Shown here: positions 55,872 through 64,000 of the stretch, in pieces | Layout: each line of letters starts with the position of its first letter | Position numbering within the stretch: position 1 is the stretch's first letter | Assembly: GCA_910578495.1 (NCBI GenBank) | Contig: CAJTRE010000010.1 | Coordinates: 1-64,000 of the forward strand | Length of the DNA: 64,000 nucleotides | Reading direction: 5' to 3' | Source of the DNA: an uncultured Dorea sp. | GTDB lineage: Bacteria; Bacillota; Clostridia; Lachnospirales; Lachnospiraceae | Made by a program: the position numbers and the translations under genes | The notes under the pieces: generated by a model | The model's database searches: none | What the model saw: only the letters and a program-made list of their open reading frames with translations | What the model was told of the DNA's origin: nothing

Positions 55872-56036
55872 TGTAACAGTTCAGCCTGCGCCATTCGCAA
55901 AACCGCACTAGCGTGCTATTCGTTGCTGCGCAACTATTTTTGCTCATAATTTGGCGCTTTGCTCATAGTCGATAAAAAACACTCATTCATGCAAGTATGA
56001 TTCGCTTATTTTACCGACTATGGTTGAACTGTTACA
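55872..56036. repeat. 165-bp MITE-like repeat, copy B
   Basis: It has the same 13-bp inverted ends as copy A and lies in the opposite orientation; the whole 165 bases align with copy A at high identity. The bases ATAGAT flank it on both sides (55866-55871 and 56037-56042), as expected for a 6-bp target duplication. Its right end lies 39 bases before the nhaC start codon, so it separates nhaC from any older promoter. Confidence 0.85.
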
Positions 56037-56075
56037 ATAGATTGAAATCAAAAAATGATAAGGAGAGATTCATGA

Positions 56076-57551
56076 ATGATGGAAGATAAAGGAAAAATCA
56101 CAGAAAAGAGAGTACCAACATTTTTAGAAGCAATATTGCCGATTATTGTCATGCTCGTTGTTCTTACAATAGGAAAAGGCCTGATGGGACTGGTTACAGA
56201 GCCGTTATTATTGTTGGTTACGGTGTTTGCAGGCATTCTGGCATGGAGAATGGGGTATAGTTGGGATGAAATGATGCAGGAAATCTGTCAGAAAGTTGCG
56301 CGTGGTATGCCGGCGATATTGGTTTTGATTTCTGTAGGAGCTGTTGTCGGTACATGGGTACTTTCAGGTACGATTCCCATGATGATATATTATGGCATCC
56401 AGATTGTGGACCCTAAGTGGATGCTAGTGACGTCATTTATTATCAGTGCGCTTGTGTCTATCTGTTGCGGGACTTCATGGGGAACAGTGGCGACTATGGG
56501 AGTGGCGCTGATGGGAATCTCCAGTACTTTAGGGATTTCGCTGCCGGCAACAGCAGGCGCGGTAGTGGCCGGTTCTTTTTTTGGAGACAAGCTGTCGCCG
56601 CTTAGTGATACAACAAATCTTTCCCCAATAGCAGCAGGGAGTCAGCTTTATGAGCATATCGGACATATGTTGTGGACAACGATTCCGGCAAGTATTATAT
56701 CCCTTGTTGTATATGCAATAGCAGGAAGTGGAGTTGCGGCAGGTGTAGATGTAGAGTCTGAGACAGTTACGCAGATGTTGACACAGTTAGACCAGATGTT
56801 TCACTGGAATATTCTGCTGATTTTACCGATTGTGGTAGTATTAGTTGGCTCCATTATGCGGAAACCAACGATTCCAGTTATGTTACTGTCCAGTGGAGTA
56901 GCAGGGATTGAAGCGATTATTTTTCAAGGTTCATCTTTTGCAAATGTTATTGCAAGCTGTGCCAACGGATTTACGGTATCTATGGTGAACCGCGAGGGAT
57001 GGAATCCCGAAACAGCATCAGAGGAAGTGCTGAAACTTCTTGAAAGAGGGGGACTTTCCAGTATGATGAGTACATGTCTTTTGGTATTTTGCGCGTTTTG
57101 TTTTGCTGGTATCATGAGTAAGTCAGGTTCGTTGGATGTAATTCTGAATAAGATTCTGTCAGTGGCAAAGAGTACAGGTACTTTGATTACTGCAACTGTG
57201 GCATCCTGTATTATTATGGCATTATCAACAGGAAATTCGTATTTATCTATCCTGATTCCGGGAGAGATGTTCCGGAAGGCCTATATTAAAAGAGGTTTAC
57301 ACCCAAAGAACCTTTCGCGTACATTGGAAGATGCCGGGACAGTATTTGTTCCACTGGTTCCATGGTCCGCTGCCGGTGCATATATGACTTCTTGTCTTGG
57401 AGTGGAAGTTCTGGATTATCTACCATGGGCGGTACTTTGTTATGTAGGATTTATCATTGCAATCATTTACGGATTTACCGGTATTGGAATCAAAAAACTT
57501 ACGGAGGAGGAGAAAGAAAAATATGAGGCTGAGATGGGGCAGGAGGTATGA
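56076..57551 (+). CDS. nhaC: NhaC-family sodium/proton antiporter-like transporter
   Basis: A 491-residue membrane protein with about 11-12 segments. Family stretches include AILVLISVGAVVGTWVLSGT, CCGTSWGTVATMGVAL and GSFFGDKLSPLSDTTNLSPIAAG, which carry the ion-binding aspartate and threonines. AAGGAG lies 10 bases before the ATG. The isoaspartyl dipeptidase gene overlaps or follows immediately. Relatives include Na+/H+ and malate/lactate or amino acid exchangers, so in this operon it may move aspartate or dipeptides rather than act only in pH control (inference). Confidence 0.88.
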   Translation: MMEDKGKITEKRVPTFLEAILPIIVMLVVLTIGKGLMGLVTEPLLLLVTVFAGILAWRMGYSWDEMMQEICQKVARGMPAILVLISVGAVVGTWVLSGTIPMMIYYGIQIVDPKWMLVTSFIISALVSICCGTSWGTVATMGVALMGISSTLGISLPATAGAVVAGSFFGDKLSPLSDTTNLSPIAAGSQLYEHIGHMLWTTIPASIISLVVYAIAGSGVAAGVDVESETVTQMLTQLDQMFHWNILLILPIVVVLVGSIMRKPTIPVMLLSSGVAGIEAIIFQGSSFANVIASCANGFTVSMVNREGWNPETASEEVLKLLERGGLSSMMSTCLLVFCAFCFAGIMSKSGSLDVILNKILSVAKSTGTLITATVASCIIMALSTGNSYLSILIPGEMFRKAYIKRGLHPKNLSRTLEDAGTVFVPLVPWSAAGAYMTSCLGVEVLDYLPWAVLCYVGFIIAIIYGFTGIGIKKLTEEEKEKYEAEMGQEV

Positions 57552-57556
57552 AATCT

Positions 57557-58714
57557 ATGATTAAACTACTTAAAAATGCAAACGTATATGCACCAGAGCC
57601 ATTAGGCAACAAGGATATTTTGATTGTCGGTGAAAAAATATGCCGGATACAGGAGGATTTGAGGATTTACGAGAATCTGCCGGATGTAGAAGTGTACGAT
57701 TTGGAAGGACGATATATTGTTCCTGGATACATTGACCTGCATGTCCATATAACCGGAGGAGGCGGGGAAAAAGGCCCGGCTTCCAGAGTGCCGGAATCAC
57801 AGTTATCAGCATTTCTTATGAACGGAGTTACGACAGTAGTCGGTCTTCTTGGTACGGATGGGATTACGAGAAGTGTGGAAAATCTTGTGGCAAAGGCAAG
57901 GGCTTTGACAGAAGAAGGGATTACAGCTTATGCATTGACAAGTTTTTATGGATTTCCGCCTGCGACGATTACAGAAAGTGTAGAAAAGGACATCATGATG
58001 ATTCCGCCGATTATCGGAGTCAAGACGGCGGCATCTGACCATAGAAGTTCTAATATTACAGGAGAGGAGCTGATACGTCTTGCGACATCTGCAAGAAGAG
58101 CCGGACTTTTAAGCGGTACTCCGGGTATGGTAACTATTCATATGGGAGATGGAAAGAAAGGCCTGGAACCAATTTTCTATGTATTAGATCATTCGGATCT
58201 TCCGCCGGATAAATTGCTGCCCACGCATATGCACAGGAATCAAGGATTGACAGATCAGGGTGTGGAGCTTGTGCGAAGAGGCGGATATATAGATTTTACG
58301 GCGGGATGCGATGAGGATGAGCTTTTGAAAAATGCAGACATTGTTCTATATACTCTTGATCAGCCCGGGGTAAAACTGGAGCACATTACCTTATCCAGTG
58401 ATGCTTACGGAAGTCAGCCGCGTTTTGACAAAAACGGAAAATGTATCGGACTTACATATGCTTCCTCGGAATCCTTACATAAAACCATTCAGATACTGGT
58501 GAAAAAAGGAATGCCTTTGGAGCAGGCAATCAGGCTTCTCACAACAACGCCGGCGTCCCTTCTGGGAAAAACAGGAGTCAAAGGCTGTATTGGGGTTAAT
58601 GCGGATGCCGATTTACTTGTATTGGATGCCGGCTTGGAGATAGATGGTTTATTTGCGAAGGGACAGACAGCATTATGGAAAAAAGAATTAAAGATGAAAG
58701 GAACCTTTGAATAA
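57557..58714 (+). CDS. iadA: Beta-aspartyl (isoaspartyl) dipeptidase
   Basis: A 385-residue zinc peptidase of the amidohydrolase superfamily that splits beta-aspartyl dipeptides formed in damaged proteins. It has the metal-binding DLHVHITGGGGEKG (about 60), GVTTVVGLLGTDG, the bridging lysine in GVKTAASDHRSS (about 155), HMGDG and LPTHMHRN for zinc ligands, and ITLSSDAYGSQP with the catalytic Asp. ATG 57557 lies 10 bases after AGGAGG; ATG 57548 overlaps the nhaC stop but is too close to that site. It sits in an operon with transporter and regulator. Confidence 0.94.
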   Translation: MIKLLKNANVYAPEPLGNKDILIVGEKICRIQEDLRIYENLPDVEVYDLEGRYIVPGYIDLHVHITGGGGEKGPASRVPESQLSAFLMNGVTTVVGLLGTDGITRSVENLVAKARALTEEGITAYALTSFYGFPPATITESVEKDIMMIPPIIGVKTAASDHRSSNITGEELIRLATSARRAGLLSGTPGMVTIHMGDGKKGLEPIFYVLDHSDLPPDKLLPTHMHRNQGLTDQGVELVRRGGYIDFTAGCDEDELLKNADIVLYTLDQPGVKLEHITLSSDAYGSQPRFDKNGKCIGLTYASSESLHKTIQILVKKGMPLEQAIRLLTTTPASLLGKTGVKGCIGVNADADLLVLDAGLEIDGLFAKGQTALWKKELKMKGTFE

Positions 58715-58743
58715 ACAGCACAACGTAGAATGGAGAAATGGTC

Positions 58744-59613
58744 ATGGATGTTTTGGAGCAAATCAAAAATCAATACGATACGTTAAGTAAGACACAGAAA
58801 AAGATTGCAGATTATATTCAACAGCATACGAATACTTGTTGTTTTGCAAGTTTGAAGGAGATTGCCGCCGCTACAGGGACAACAGAGGCCACTGTGATTA
58901 AATTTTCCAAAATGATTGGCTATGCAAGTTTTCAGGACATGAGAAACCAGTTGAAAGAAAGAACTCCGGATTGGACAACACCAATTACGACAGAAGCGTT
59001 TTCGGATCTTCCATTTCAAGAGCTTTTTAGACGGAATAAGACGCAGCAGGAGGAAAATTTTGCGGCGCTATGGAAAACCGGAAATGAAAAGTCTGTTAAG
59101 GATGCGGTAGAACTACTGCAGAATGCTAAAAAAATTTACTGTGTAGCCTGCGATTTTTCCAGTGCGTTATCCCAGTATTTTTATGCACGCTTTACACGTC
59201 TGGGACTTAATATTGAGGATGTTGGAAGTAAATCCACAACGGAAATCCTGCATTCGTTAGCTTTTGCAGATGAAAAAGACATCATCGTTGTATTTTCCTT
59301 TGCAGAATATAGTAAGATGACGCTGGCGATAGAAGAATATATGAGTGTAAATAGAATAAAGATATTATGTTTTTCAGACAATGAGTCAAGTCCGGCGTCC
59401 CTTATGGCAGATGTATCTGTCGTATGCAGTACCAGGCATTTTATCCTCTTAAATTCTATGATGTCTGTGATTATATTGATTGATTTGCTTGCCGTAGCAT
59501 TTTTTAATGAGAATAAGGCTGTGTTCATAAATCATAAAAGAAAACTGGATAAAATGCAGAGGTATCTTTTTGAAAAAAAAGTAATGCCTCTTGACCGCAT
59601 GGATCCTCTTTGA
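58744..59613 (+). CDS. MurR/RpiR-family transcriptional regulator
   Basis: A 289-residue regulator. The N-terminal helix-turn-helix domain (1-77) has IKNQYDTLSKTQKKIADYI and the recognition region TGTTEATVIKFSKMIGY. A SIS domain follows (about 120-245, YCVACDFSSALSQYF and DIIVVFSFAEYSKMT), which in the family binds sugar phosphates. Here, between isoaspartyl dipeptidase and a TSUP carrier, the ligand may differ. ATG 58744 is 8 bases after GGAG. It probably controls this operon. Confidence 0.88.
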   Translation: MDVLEQIKNQYDTLSKTQKKIADYIQQHTNTCCFASLKEIAAATGTTEATVIKFSKMIGYASFQDMRNQLKERTPDWTTPITTEAFSDLPFQELFRRNKTQQEENFAALWKTGNEKSVKDAVELLQNAKKIYCVACDFSSALSQYFYARFTRLGLNIEDVGSKSTTEILHSLAFADEKDIIVVFSFAEYSKMTLAIEEYMSVNRIKILCFSDNESSPASLMADVSVVCSTRHFILLNSMMSVIILIDLLAVAFFNENKAVFINHKRKLDKMQRYLFEKKVMPLDRMDPL

Positions 59614-59632
59614 AAAGGGAGGGAGAGAAGAT

Positions 59633-60391
59633 ATGTCCTTGGAAATCAAACATTTCTTGATTATATGTCCTTTGGCGTTTGTGGCAGGAATTATTGATGC
59701 GATTGCGGGCGGCGGAGGTCTTATTACGCTGCCGGCATATATGCTTGCCGGACTGCCTCCTCATTTTGCGATTGGAACCAATAAACTAGGGGCAGGACTT
59801 GGGACGGCGGCCGCGCTTGGGAAGTATATGAAAGATGGATATGTGAAGCGGAAACAGGCTGTTGTGTGTGTCATCTGTGCCTTGGCGGGTTCTGCGGCAG
59901 GAGCTGAATTGGGTATTTTGGTGGATGATGAAATCTTTGGGTTCATTATGATTTTGATTCTTCCGGTAGTTGCCTTTTATGTACTGAAAGAAAAAGATTT
60001 TGATAAAAAACATGAGGCGTATACTGTCAAAAAGATGATTGGCTTATGTATTCCGGTTGCATTTGGCGTAGGAGTGTACGATGGATTTTATGGAGCAGGT
60101 ACAGGTACATTTTTTCTTCTGTTGTTAACAGGTGTGGTTCATATGAATCTTCGGGAAGCTAATGGAATGGCTAAAATAAGTAATCTGGCAACCAATATAG
60201 CGGCATTTACAGTTTATCTTACAAATGGTTGTGTACTCTGGCCGTTGGGACTTGCGGCAGGAGTATTTGGGATTGCGGGAAATTATATTGGCGCAACAGT
60301 TTTTGAAAAGGGCGGCTCAAGGATTGTAAGGCCCGTTATGCTAATTGTATTGACAGTTTTTTTTATAAAGGTTTTTAGTTCCGTTTTGTAA
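59633..60391 (+). CDS. TSUP-family (TauE/SafE) membrane transporter
   Basis: A 252-residue membrane protein with seven to eight segments. The N-terminal FVAGIIDAIAGGGGLITLPA is the family signature, and it recurs in the second half as GVYDGFYGAGTGTFFLLLL, reflecting the internal duplication. Members export sulfite, sulfoacetate or organic acids. GGGAGGGAG precedes ATG 59633, 19 bases after the regulator gene. It ends the operon; a hairpin terminator follows. Substrate unknown. Confidence 0.88.
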   Translation: MSLEIKHFLIICPLAFVAGIIDAIAGGGGLITLPAYMLAGLPPHFAIGTNKLGAGLGTAAALGKYMKDGYVKRKQAVVCVICALAGSAAGAELGILVDDEIFGFIMILILPVVAFYVLKEKDFDKKHEAYTVKKMIGLCIPVAFGVGVYDGFYGAGTGTFFLLLLTGVVHMNLREANGMAKISNLATNIAAFTVYLTNGCVLWPLGLAAGVFGIAGNYIGATVFEKGGSRIVRPVMLIVLTVFFIKVFSSVL

Positions 60392-60395
60392 ATAT

Positions 60396-60430
60396 GAGCA
60401 AGGTATATAGAAATATGTACCCTGCTCTTT
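60396..60430 (+). terminator. Terminator of the nhaC-iadA operon
   Basis: GAGCAAGGTATATA pairs with TATGTACCCTGCTC (two mismatches) around a 4-base loop, followed by TTTTC. Confidence 0.75.
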
Positions 60431-60464
60431 TCGTGTTTTATTTCTTTTTTGCTGTACTTTAAGT

Positions 60465-60492
60465 TTGAATATCAGAGTAAATGAAGTATAAT
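60465..60492 (+). promoter_or_regulatory. Probable promoter of the pap gene
   Basis: TTGAAT (60465-60470), a 16-base spacer and a perfect TATAAT (60487-60492). Confidence 0.6.
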
Positions 60493-60575
60493 AAATATAA
60501 GAATCTGAAAACCTAACGTGTAGGAAAACATGAATATCATATGAGATATATTGCACTATAAAGGAGGAAAGATCT

Positions 60576-62066
60576 ATGCTGGAAAAACTGGATCTGACAA
60601 AATCACTGGGGAAATCAGAATATAAGGAGAAGATGCCGGGATTAGAGGCAAGACTTGGCAAATTGCAGAGAGAATGTACGAAGCGCAGTATTCCGGTTAT
60701 GATCGCATTTGAAGGATATGGAGCTTCCGGAAAAGGTGTGCAGATTGCAGAACTGATTCGAGCGCTCGATCCGAGAGGTTTTGAAGTTCATGCAGTGGAA
60801 AAGGAGACGGAAGAAGAACGGCTGCATCCATTTCTCTGGAGATTCTGGGTGAAGATGCCGGCCAAAGGACGTATCGCTATCTATGATACAAGCTGGTATC
60901 GGAAAGTGTTGGGAGATAGATTTGATAAAAAGACGAAGAAAAAAGAGCTTGCAAAGGCTTATGATTCTATCTGCTCTTTTGAAGAGCAGATTACCGATGA
61001 TGGTACGATTCTCATTAAATTGTTTCTCGCCATTGATAAGAAAGAGCAGAAAAAGCGTTTCGATAAGTTGTCAGAATCAAGAGAGACGGCATGGAGAGTC
61101 AGTAAAGGTGATTTCAGGCGGAACAAAGAATTTGAAAAATACGAAGCCATGAATGAGGAAATGCTGGTACGAACGGATACGGAGTATGCGCCATGGACAA
61201 TCGTGGAGGCGGCAGACCGAAGATTTGCTGCGGTAAAGATTTATTCTACGGTGATTCGTGTGATTGAGGAAAAATTACAGGAATTTGATCGCATAGAATC
61301 GTTAAAAGAGCCGGCTTTGTGTTATGAAGGGGAACCGTTAGAAAAACTTGGAGAATCTATTCTTTCTAAGGCGGATTTGAGTCTTTCTTATACAAAAGAA
61401 GAATATAAAAAAAAGATGGGTAAGCTGCAAAAGAAGATGGAAAGGCTTCATGGGGAATTATATAGAAGAAGAATCCCGGTAGTCCTTGCGTTTGAGGGAT
61501 GGGACGCGGGAGGCAAAGGCGGAGCCATCAAGCGTCTGACAAAGAAGATGGATCCGAGAGGGTATGTGGTGCATCCAACGGCCGCGCCAAATGATATTGA
61601 GCGGGCACATCATTATCTTTGGCGTTTCTGGACAGATATGCCAAAGGCGGGGCATGTGACCATCTTTGACCGCACATGGTACGGGCGTGTGATGGTGGAA
61701 AGAGTCGAGGGCTTTTGTACCAGACAGGAGTGGCAGAGAGCTTATAAAGAAATCAATGATATGGAGCGGGATCTTGCAGATGCAGGAACAATTGTGTTAA
61801 AGTTCTGGATGCAGATAGACAAAGAGGAGCAAGAGCGTAGATTTAAGGCGAGACAGAACAATCCGGAGAAACAGTGGAAAATTACAGAGGAAGATTGGAG
61901 AAACCGCGAGAAGTGGGAGCAGTATGAGGAGGCAGTTGATGAGATGCTTATTCGTACCTCTACACCCAATGCGCCTTGGATCGTAGTGGAGGGAAACTGC
62001 AAATATTATGCAAGAGTCAAAGTTTTAGAGAGCGTGGTAAATGCGATTGAGGAGAGAATCAGGTAA
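60576..62066 (+). CDS. pap: Polyphosphate:AMP phosphotransferase (two-domain PPK2)
   Basis: A 496-residue protein made of two PPK2 domains (about 10-245 and 260-496). Class II PPK2 makes ADP from AMP and polyphosphate. The second domain has intact motifs: FEGWDAGGKGGAIK (Walker A), MDPRGY, WRFWTDMP and IFDRTWYGRV. The first domain has diverged ones: FEGYGASGKG without the Asp, and IYDTSWYRKV. By analogy with the family only the second is expected to be catalytic. AAGGAGG precedes the ATG. dgt follows after 44 bases. Confidence 0.92.
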   Translation: MLEKLDLTKSLGKSEYKEKMPGLEARLGKLQRECTKRSIPVMIAFEGYGASGKGVQIAELIRALDPRGFEVHAVEKETEEERLHPFLWRFWVKMPAKGRIAIYDTSWYRKVLGDRFDKKTKKKELAKAYDSICSFEEQITDDGTILIKLFLAIDKKEQKKRFDKLSESRETAWRVSKGDFRRNKEFEKYEAMNEEMLVRTDTEYAPWTIVEAADRRFAAVKIYSTVIRVIEEKLQEFDRIESLKEPALCYEGEPLEKLGESILSKADLSLSYTKEEYKKKMGKLQKKMERLHGELYRRRIPVVLAFEGWDAGGKGGAIKRLTKKMDPRGYVVHPTAAPNDIERAHHYLWRFWTDMPKAGHVTIFDRTWYGRVMVERVEGFCTRQEWQRAYKEINDMERDLADAGTIVLKFWMQIDKEEQERRFKARQNNPEKQWKITEEDWRNREKWEQYEEAVDEMLIRTSTPNAPWIVVEGNCKYYARVKVLESVVNAIEERIR

Positions 62067-62110
62067 TCAGATCAGGAATAGCCATTTAGGAAAAAGCAGG
62101 AGGCGATTGT

Positions 62111-63118
62111 ATGACGATTAGAGAGGAGCTTGAAAGCAGGGAGAGACAGTACCTAAGTCCCTATGCGGCGCTCAGCAGCAACTCCAAAGGCAGAAGACGA
62201 GAAGAACGGCAGTGTGATATTCGTCCAGTGTTTCAAAGAGACCGGGACCGGATTTTGCATTGCAAATCTTTCCGTCGCCTGAAGCAGAAAACACAGGTGT
62301 TTCTTCTTCCGAAGGGGGATCACTATAGAACCAGACTCACCCATACGTTGGAAGTATCCCAGAATGCAAGGACGATTGCAAAAGCGCTCCGGCTTAATGA
62401 AGACTTGGCGGAGGCTATTTCATTAGGCCACGATCTTGGGCATACGCCGTTTGGCCATGCGGGGGAACATGCACTTGACATGGTAAGCCCCCGGGGGTTC
62501 AAGCACAATGCACAGAGTGTACGTGTGGTAGAATGTCTGGAGAAGGATGGCAGGGGCTTAAATCTTACATGGGAAGTGATCGACGGAATTATGAATCACA
62601 AAACCAGTGGAAAACCTCATACATTGGAAGGACAGATTGTGCGCCTGTCGGATAAGATCGCATATATTAATCATGATATTGACGATGCAATCCGAGGCGG
62701 TATTTTGAAAGAATCCGATATTCCGCGCAGATATACAGAAGTTCTTGGTAATACGGCGAGAAGCCGTCTGGATACGATGGTGCACAATGTCATTATTAAT
62801 AGTATGGACAGACCTCAGATCCGGATGTCTGAAGAGGTAGAAGAAGCCATGTCGGAGCTTCGGGATTTTCTTTTTGAACACGTGTATATGAATCCGGAAG
62901 CAAAAGGGGAAGAAAGAAAAGCGATCAATATGATCAAGAATCTGTACAAATACTATATGGAACATTTGGAAGTGATTCCGGAAGAATTTTTGAGAAGAAT
63001 GGAGGAACACCACGAGACAGAGGACAGGATGGTGTGTGATTATATTGCCGGAATGACGGATACATATGCGGTAAAAAAATTTCAGGAATATTTTGTTCCA
63101 GAATCTTGGAATTTTTAA
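62111..63118 (+). CDS. dgt: dGTP triphosphohydrolase-like protein (HD domain)
   Basis: A 335-residue HD-superfamily enzyme that removes triphosphate from deoxynucleotides such as dGTP. The metal ligands are His in RLTHTLEVSQ (about 78), the HD pair in LGHDLGHTPFGHAGE (about 117) and Asp in LSDKIAYINHDIDDA (about 180). The N-terminal arm has FRRLKQKTQVF. The short length (335 versus about 500 in E. coli) matches the Firmicute group located before dnaG. GCAGGAGG precedes the ATG. dnaG follows after 69 bases, a conserved order with replication genes. Confidence 0.92.
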   Translation: MTIREELESRERQYLSPYAALSSNSKGRRREERQCDIRPVFQRDRDRILHCKSFRRLKQKTQVFLLPKGDHYRTRLTHTLEVSQNARTIAKALRLNEDLAEAISLGHDLGHTPFGHAGEHALDMVSPRGFKHNAQSVRVVECLEKDGRGLNLTWEVIDGIMNHKTSGKPHTLEGQIVRLSDKIAYINHDIDDAIRGGILKESDIPRRYTEVLGNTARSRLDTMVHNVIINSMDRPQIRMSEEVEEAMSELRDFLFEHVYMNPEAKGEERKAINMIKNLYKYYMEHLEVIPEEFLRRMEEHHETEDRMVCDYIAGMTDTYAVKKFQEYFVPESWNF

Positions 63119-63187
63119 AAGGAAATCGAACACTTTTGTCGAATATTATATATAAGGGCATTTTGATTTGATAAGAGGGAAGAGAAG

Positions 63188-64000
63188 ATGTATTATTCCG
63201 ATGAGATTATAGAAGAAGTAAGATCGAGAAATGATATTGTAGATGTGATCTCCAGCTATGTGAAGCTTCAGAAGAAAGGAAGTTCTTATTTCGGACTATG
63301 TCCGTTTCATAATGAGAAATCCCCTTCTTTTTCCGTCAGTCAGATTAAACAGATGTATTATTGTTTTGGTTGCGGCGCCGGAGGAAATGTATTCACGTTT
63401 CTGATGGAATACGAGAATTATACCTTTCAGGAAGCACTGAAATATCTGGCAGACAGAGCAGGCGTAGAACTTCCGGAAGAAGATTACTCGGAAGCCGCAA
63501 GAAAGAGAGCAGATCAAAAGGCCATCCTTCTGGAGATCAATAAGGAGGCTGCAAAATATTTTTATGCACAGCTAAAAAGTCCACAAGGGGAAATCGGCCT
63601 TACCTATTTGAAAAGAAGAGGATTGTCCGATGATATTCTCAAAGCGTTCGGACTTGGGTACGCCGGAAAATATAGCGATGGTGTGTACAAGTATTTGAAG
63701 TCTAAAGGATATAAAGACGATATGATCGCCAAGGCAGGACTTATCAATATTGACGAACGTCATGGCGTAAGCGGTAAGTTTTGGAACAGAGTGATGTTTC
63801 CGATTATGGACAGTAACAGCCGGGTGATTGGATTTGGCGGGCGAGTCATGGGAGACGCCAAGCCGAAGTATTTGAATTCCCCGGAGACTGCAGTGTTTGA
63901 TAAGAGCCGTAACCTATATGGGTTGAACCGGGCAAGAAGTTCGAGAAAACCGTATTTTCTGCTCTGTGAGGGATACATGGATGTAATTTCTCTTCATCAG
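63188..64000 (+). CDS. dnaG: DNA primase, 5' part (cut by window end)
   Basis: The first 271 codons of DnaG, open to the last base of the window; the full protein should be about 600 residues. The CHC2 zinc finger is seen in GLCPFHNEKSPSF and YYCFGCGAGGNVF (about 37-65), followed by the catalytic core N-terminal part (KFWNRVMFPIMDSNSRVIGFGGR) and the start of the TOPRIM motif LLCEGYMDVISLH at the very end. It makes RNA primers for lagging-strand replication. GAGGGAAGAG precedes the ATG. Confidence 0.96.
   Translation, partial: MYYSDEIIEEVRSRNDIVDVISSYVKLQKKGSSYFGLCPFHNEKSPSFSVSQIKQMYYCFGCGAGGNVFTFLMEYENYTFQEALKYLADRAGVELPEEDYSEAARKRADQKAILLEINKEAAKYFYAQLKSPQGEIGLTYLKRRGLSDDILKAFGLGYAGKYSDGVYKYLKSKGYKDDMIAKAGLINIDERHGVSGKFWNRVMFPIMDSNSRVIGFGGRVMGDAKPKYLNSPETAVFDKSRNLYGLNRARSSRKPYFLLCEGYMDVISLHQ

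Overview
The window looks like chromosomal DNA of an anaerobic gut Firmicute, most likely a member of the Lachnospiraceae (inferred from gene content, moderate GC, strong AGGAGG ribosome sites and Firmicute-type promoters, not from a marker gene). Nearly all of it is protein-coding. It holds about 55 protein genes, three tRNAs, one glycine riboswitch and many hairpin terminators. There is no phage, insertion sequence or CRISPR array.

Layout. 1-5.6 kb: a nuclease-helicase fusion, then a minus-strand GntR/ABC exporter operon and endonuclease IV. 5.8-14.4 kb: argS with an alanyl-tRNA editing protein, a LysR regulator, a membrane protein and the fused purL. 14.5-18.4 kb: a 1295-residue cell-surface protein. 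18.6-23.4 kb: glutamate dehydrogenase, tRNA-Met and tRNA-Val, a small membrane protein, ispF, an acetyltransferase and a CobD/HisC-like aminotransferase. 23.8-29.1 kb: three consecutive uncharacterised proteins, including one with an Hsp70/actin-like look. 29.2-34.1 kb: a polar amino acid ABC transporter, purB and a secreted CAP protein. 34.4-44.2 kb: an AGCS sodium/amino acid symporter, then a riboswitch-controlled glycine reductase operon, grdX-grdE-grdB-trxB-trxA-grdA-grdC-grdD. grdA and grdB each contain an in-frame UGA that must be read as selenocysteine. 44.3-54.4 kb: a surface protein, a GNAT-ThrE fusion with its partner, gltX, a UvrD-type helicase, a DUF1292 protein, a sugar-binding lipoprotein, a GH13-like protein without catalytic residues, a DUF5662 protein and tRNA-Leu. 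54.6-64 kb: an Rpn-type nuclease, an NhaC/IadA/RpiR/TSUP operon, a polyphosphate:AMP phosphotransferase, dgt and the 5' part of dnaG, cut by the window end.

How it fits together. The organism carries a Stickland pathway that reduces glycine to acetyl phosphate. Glycine should enter through the AGCS carrier, be sensed by the riboswitch, and be reduced by selenoprotein A, protein B and protein C with electrons from the operon's own thioredoxin pair. Glutamate dehydrogenase, the amino acid ABC transporter and the isoaspartyl-dipeptidase operon fit an amino-acid-fermenting life style.

The most unusual items are: a 165-bp MITE-like repeat with 13-bp inverted ends, present in two full copies plus a minimal derivative; a three-gene module (DUF5717-like, DUF5716-like, helical-repeat) of unknown role; a GH13 pseudoenzyme; a GNAT-ThrE fusion; and a branched hairpin element between trxB and trxA.
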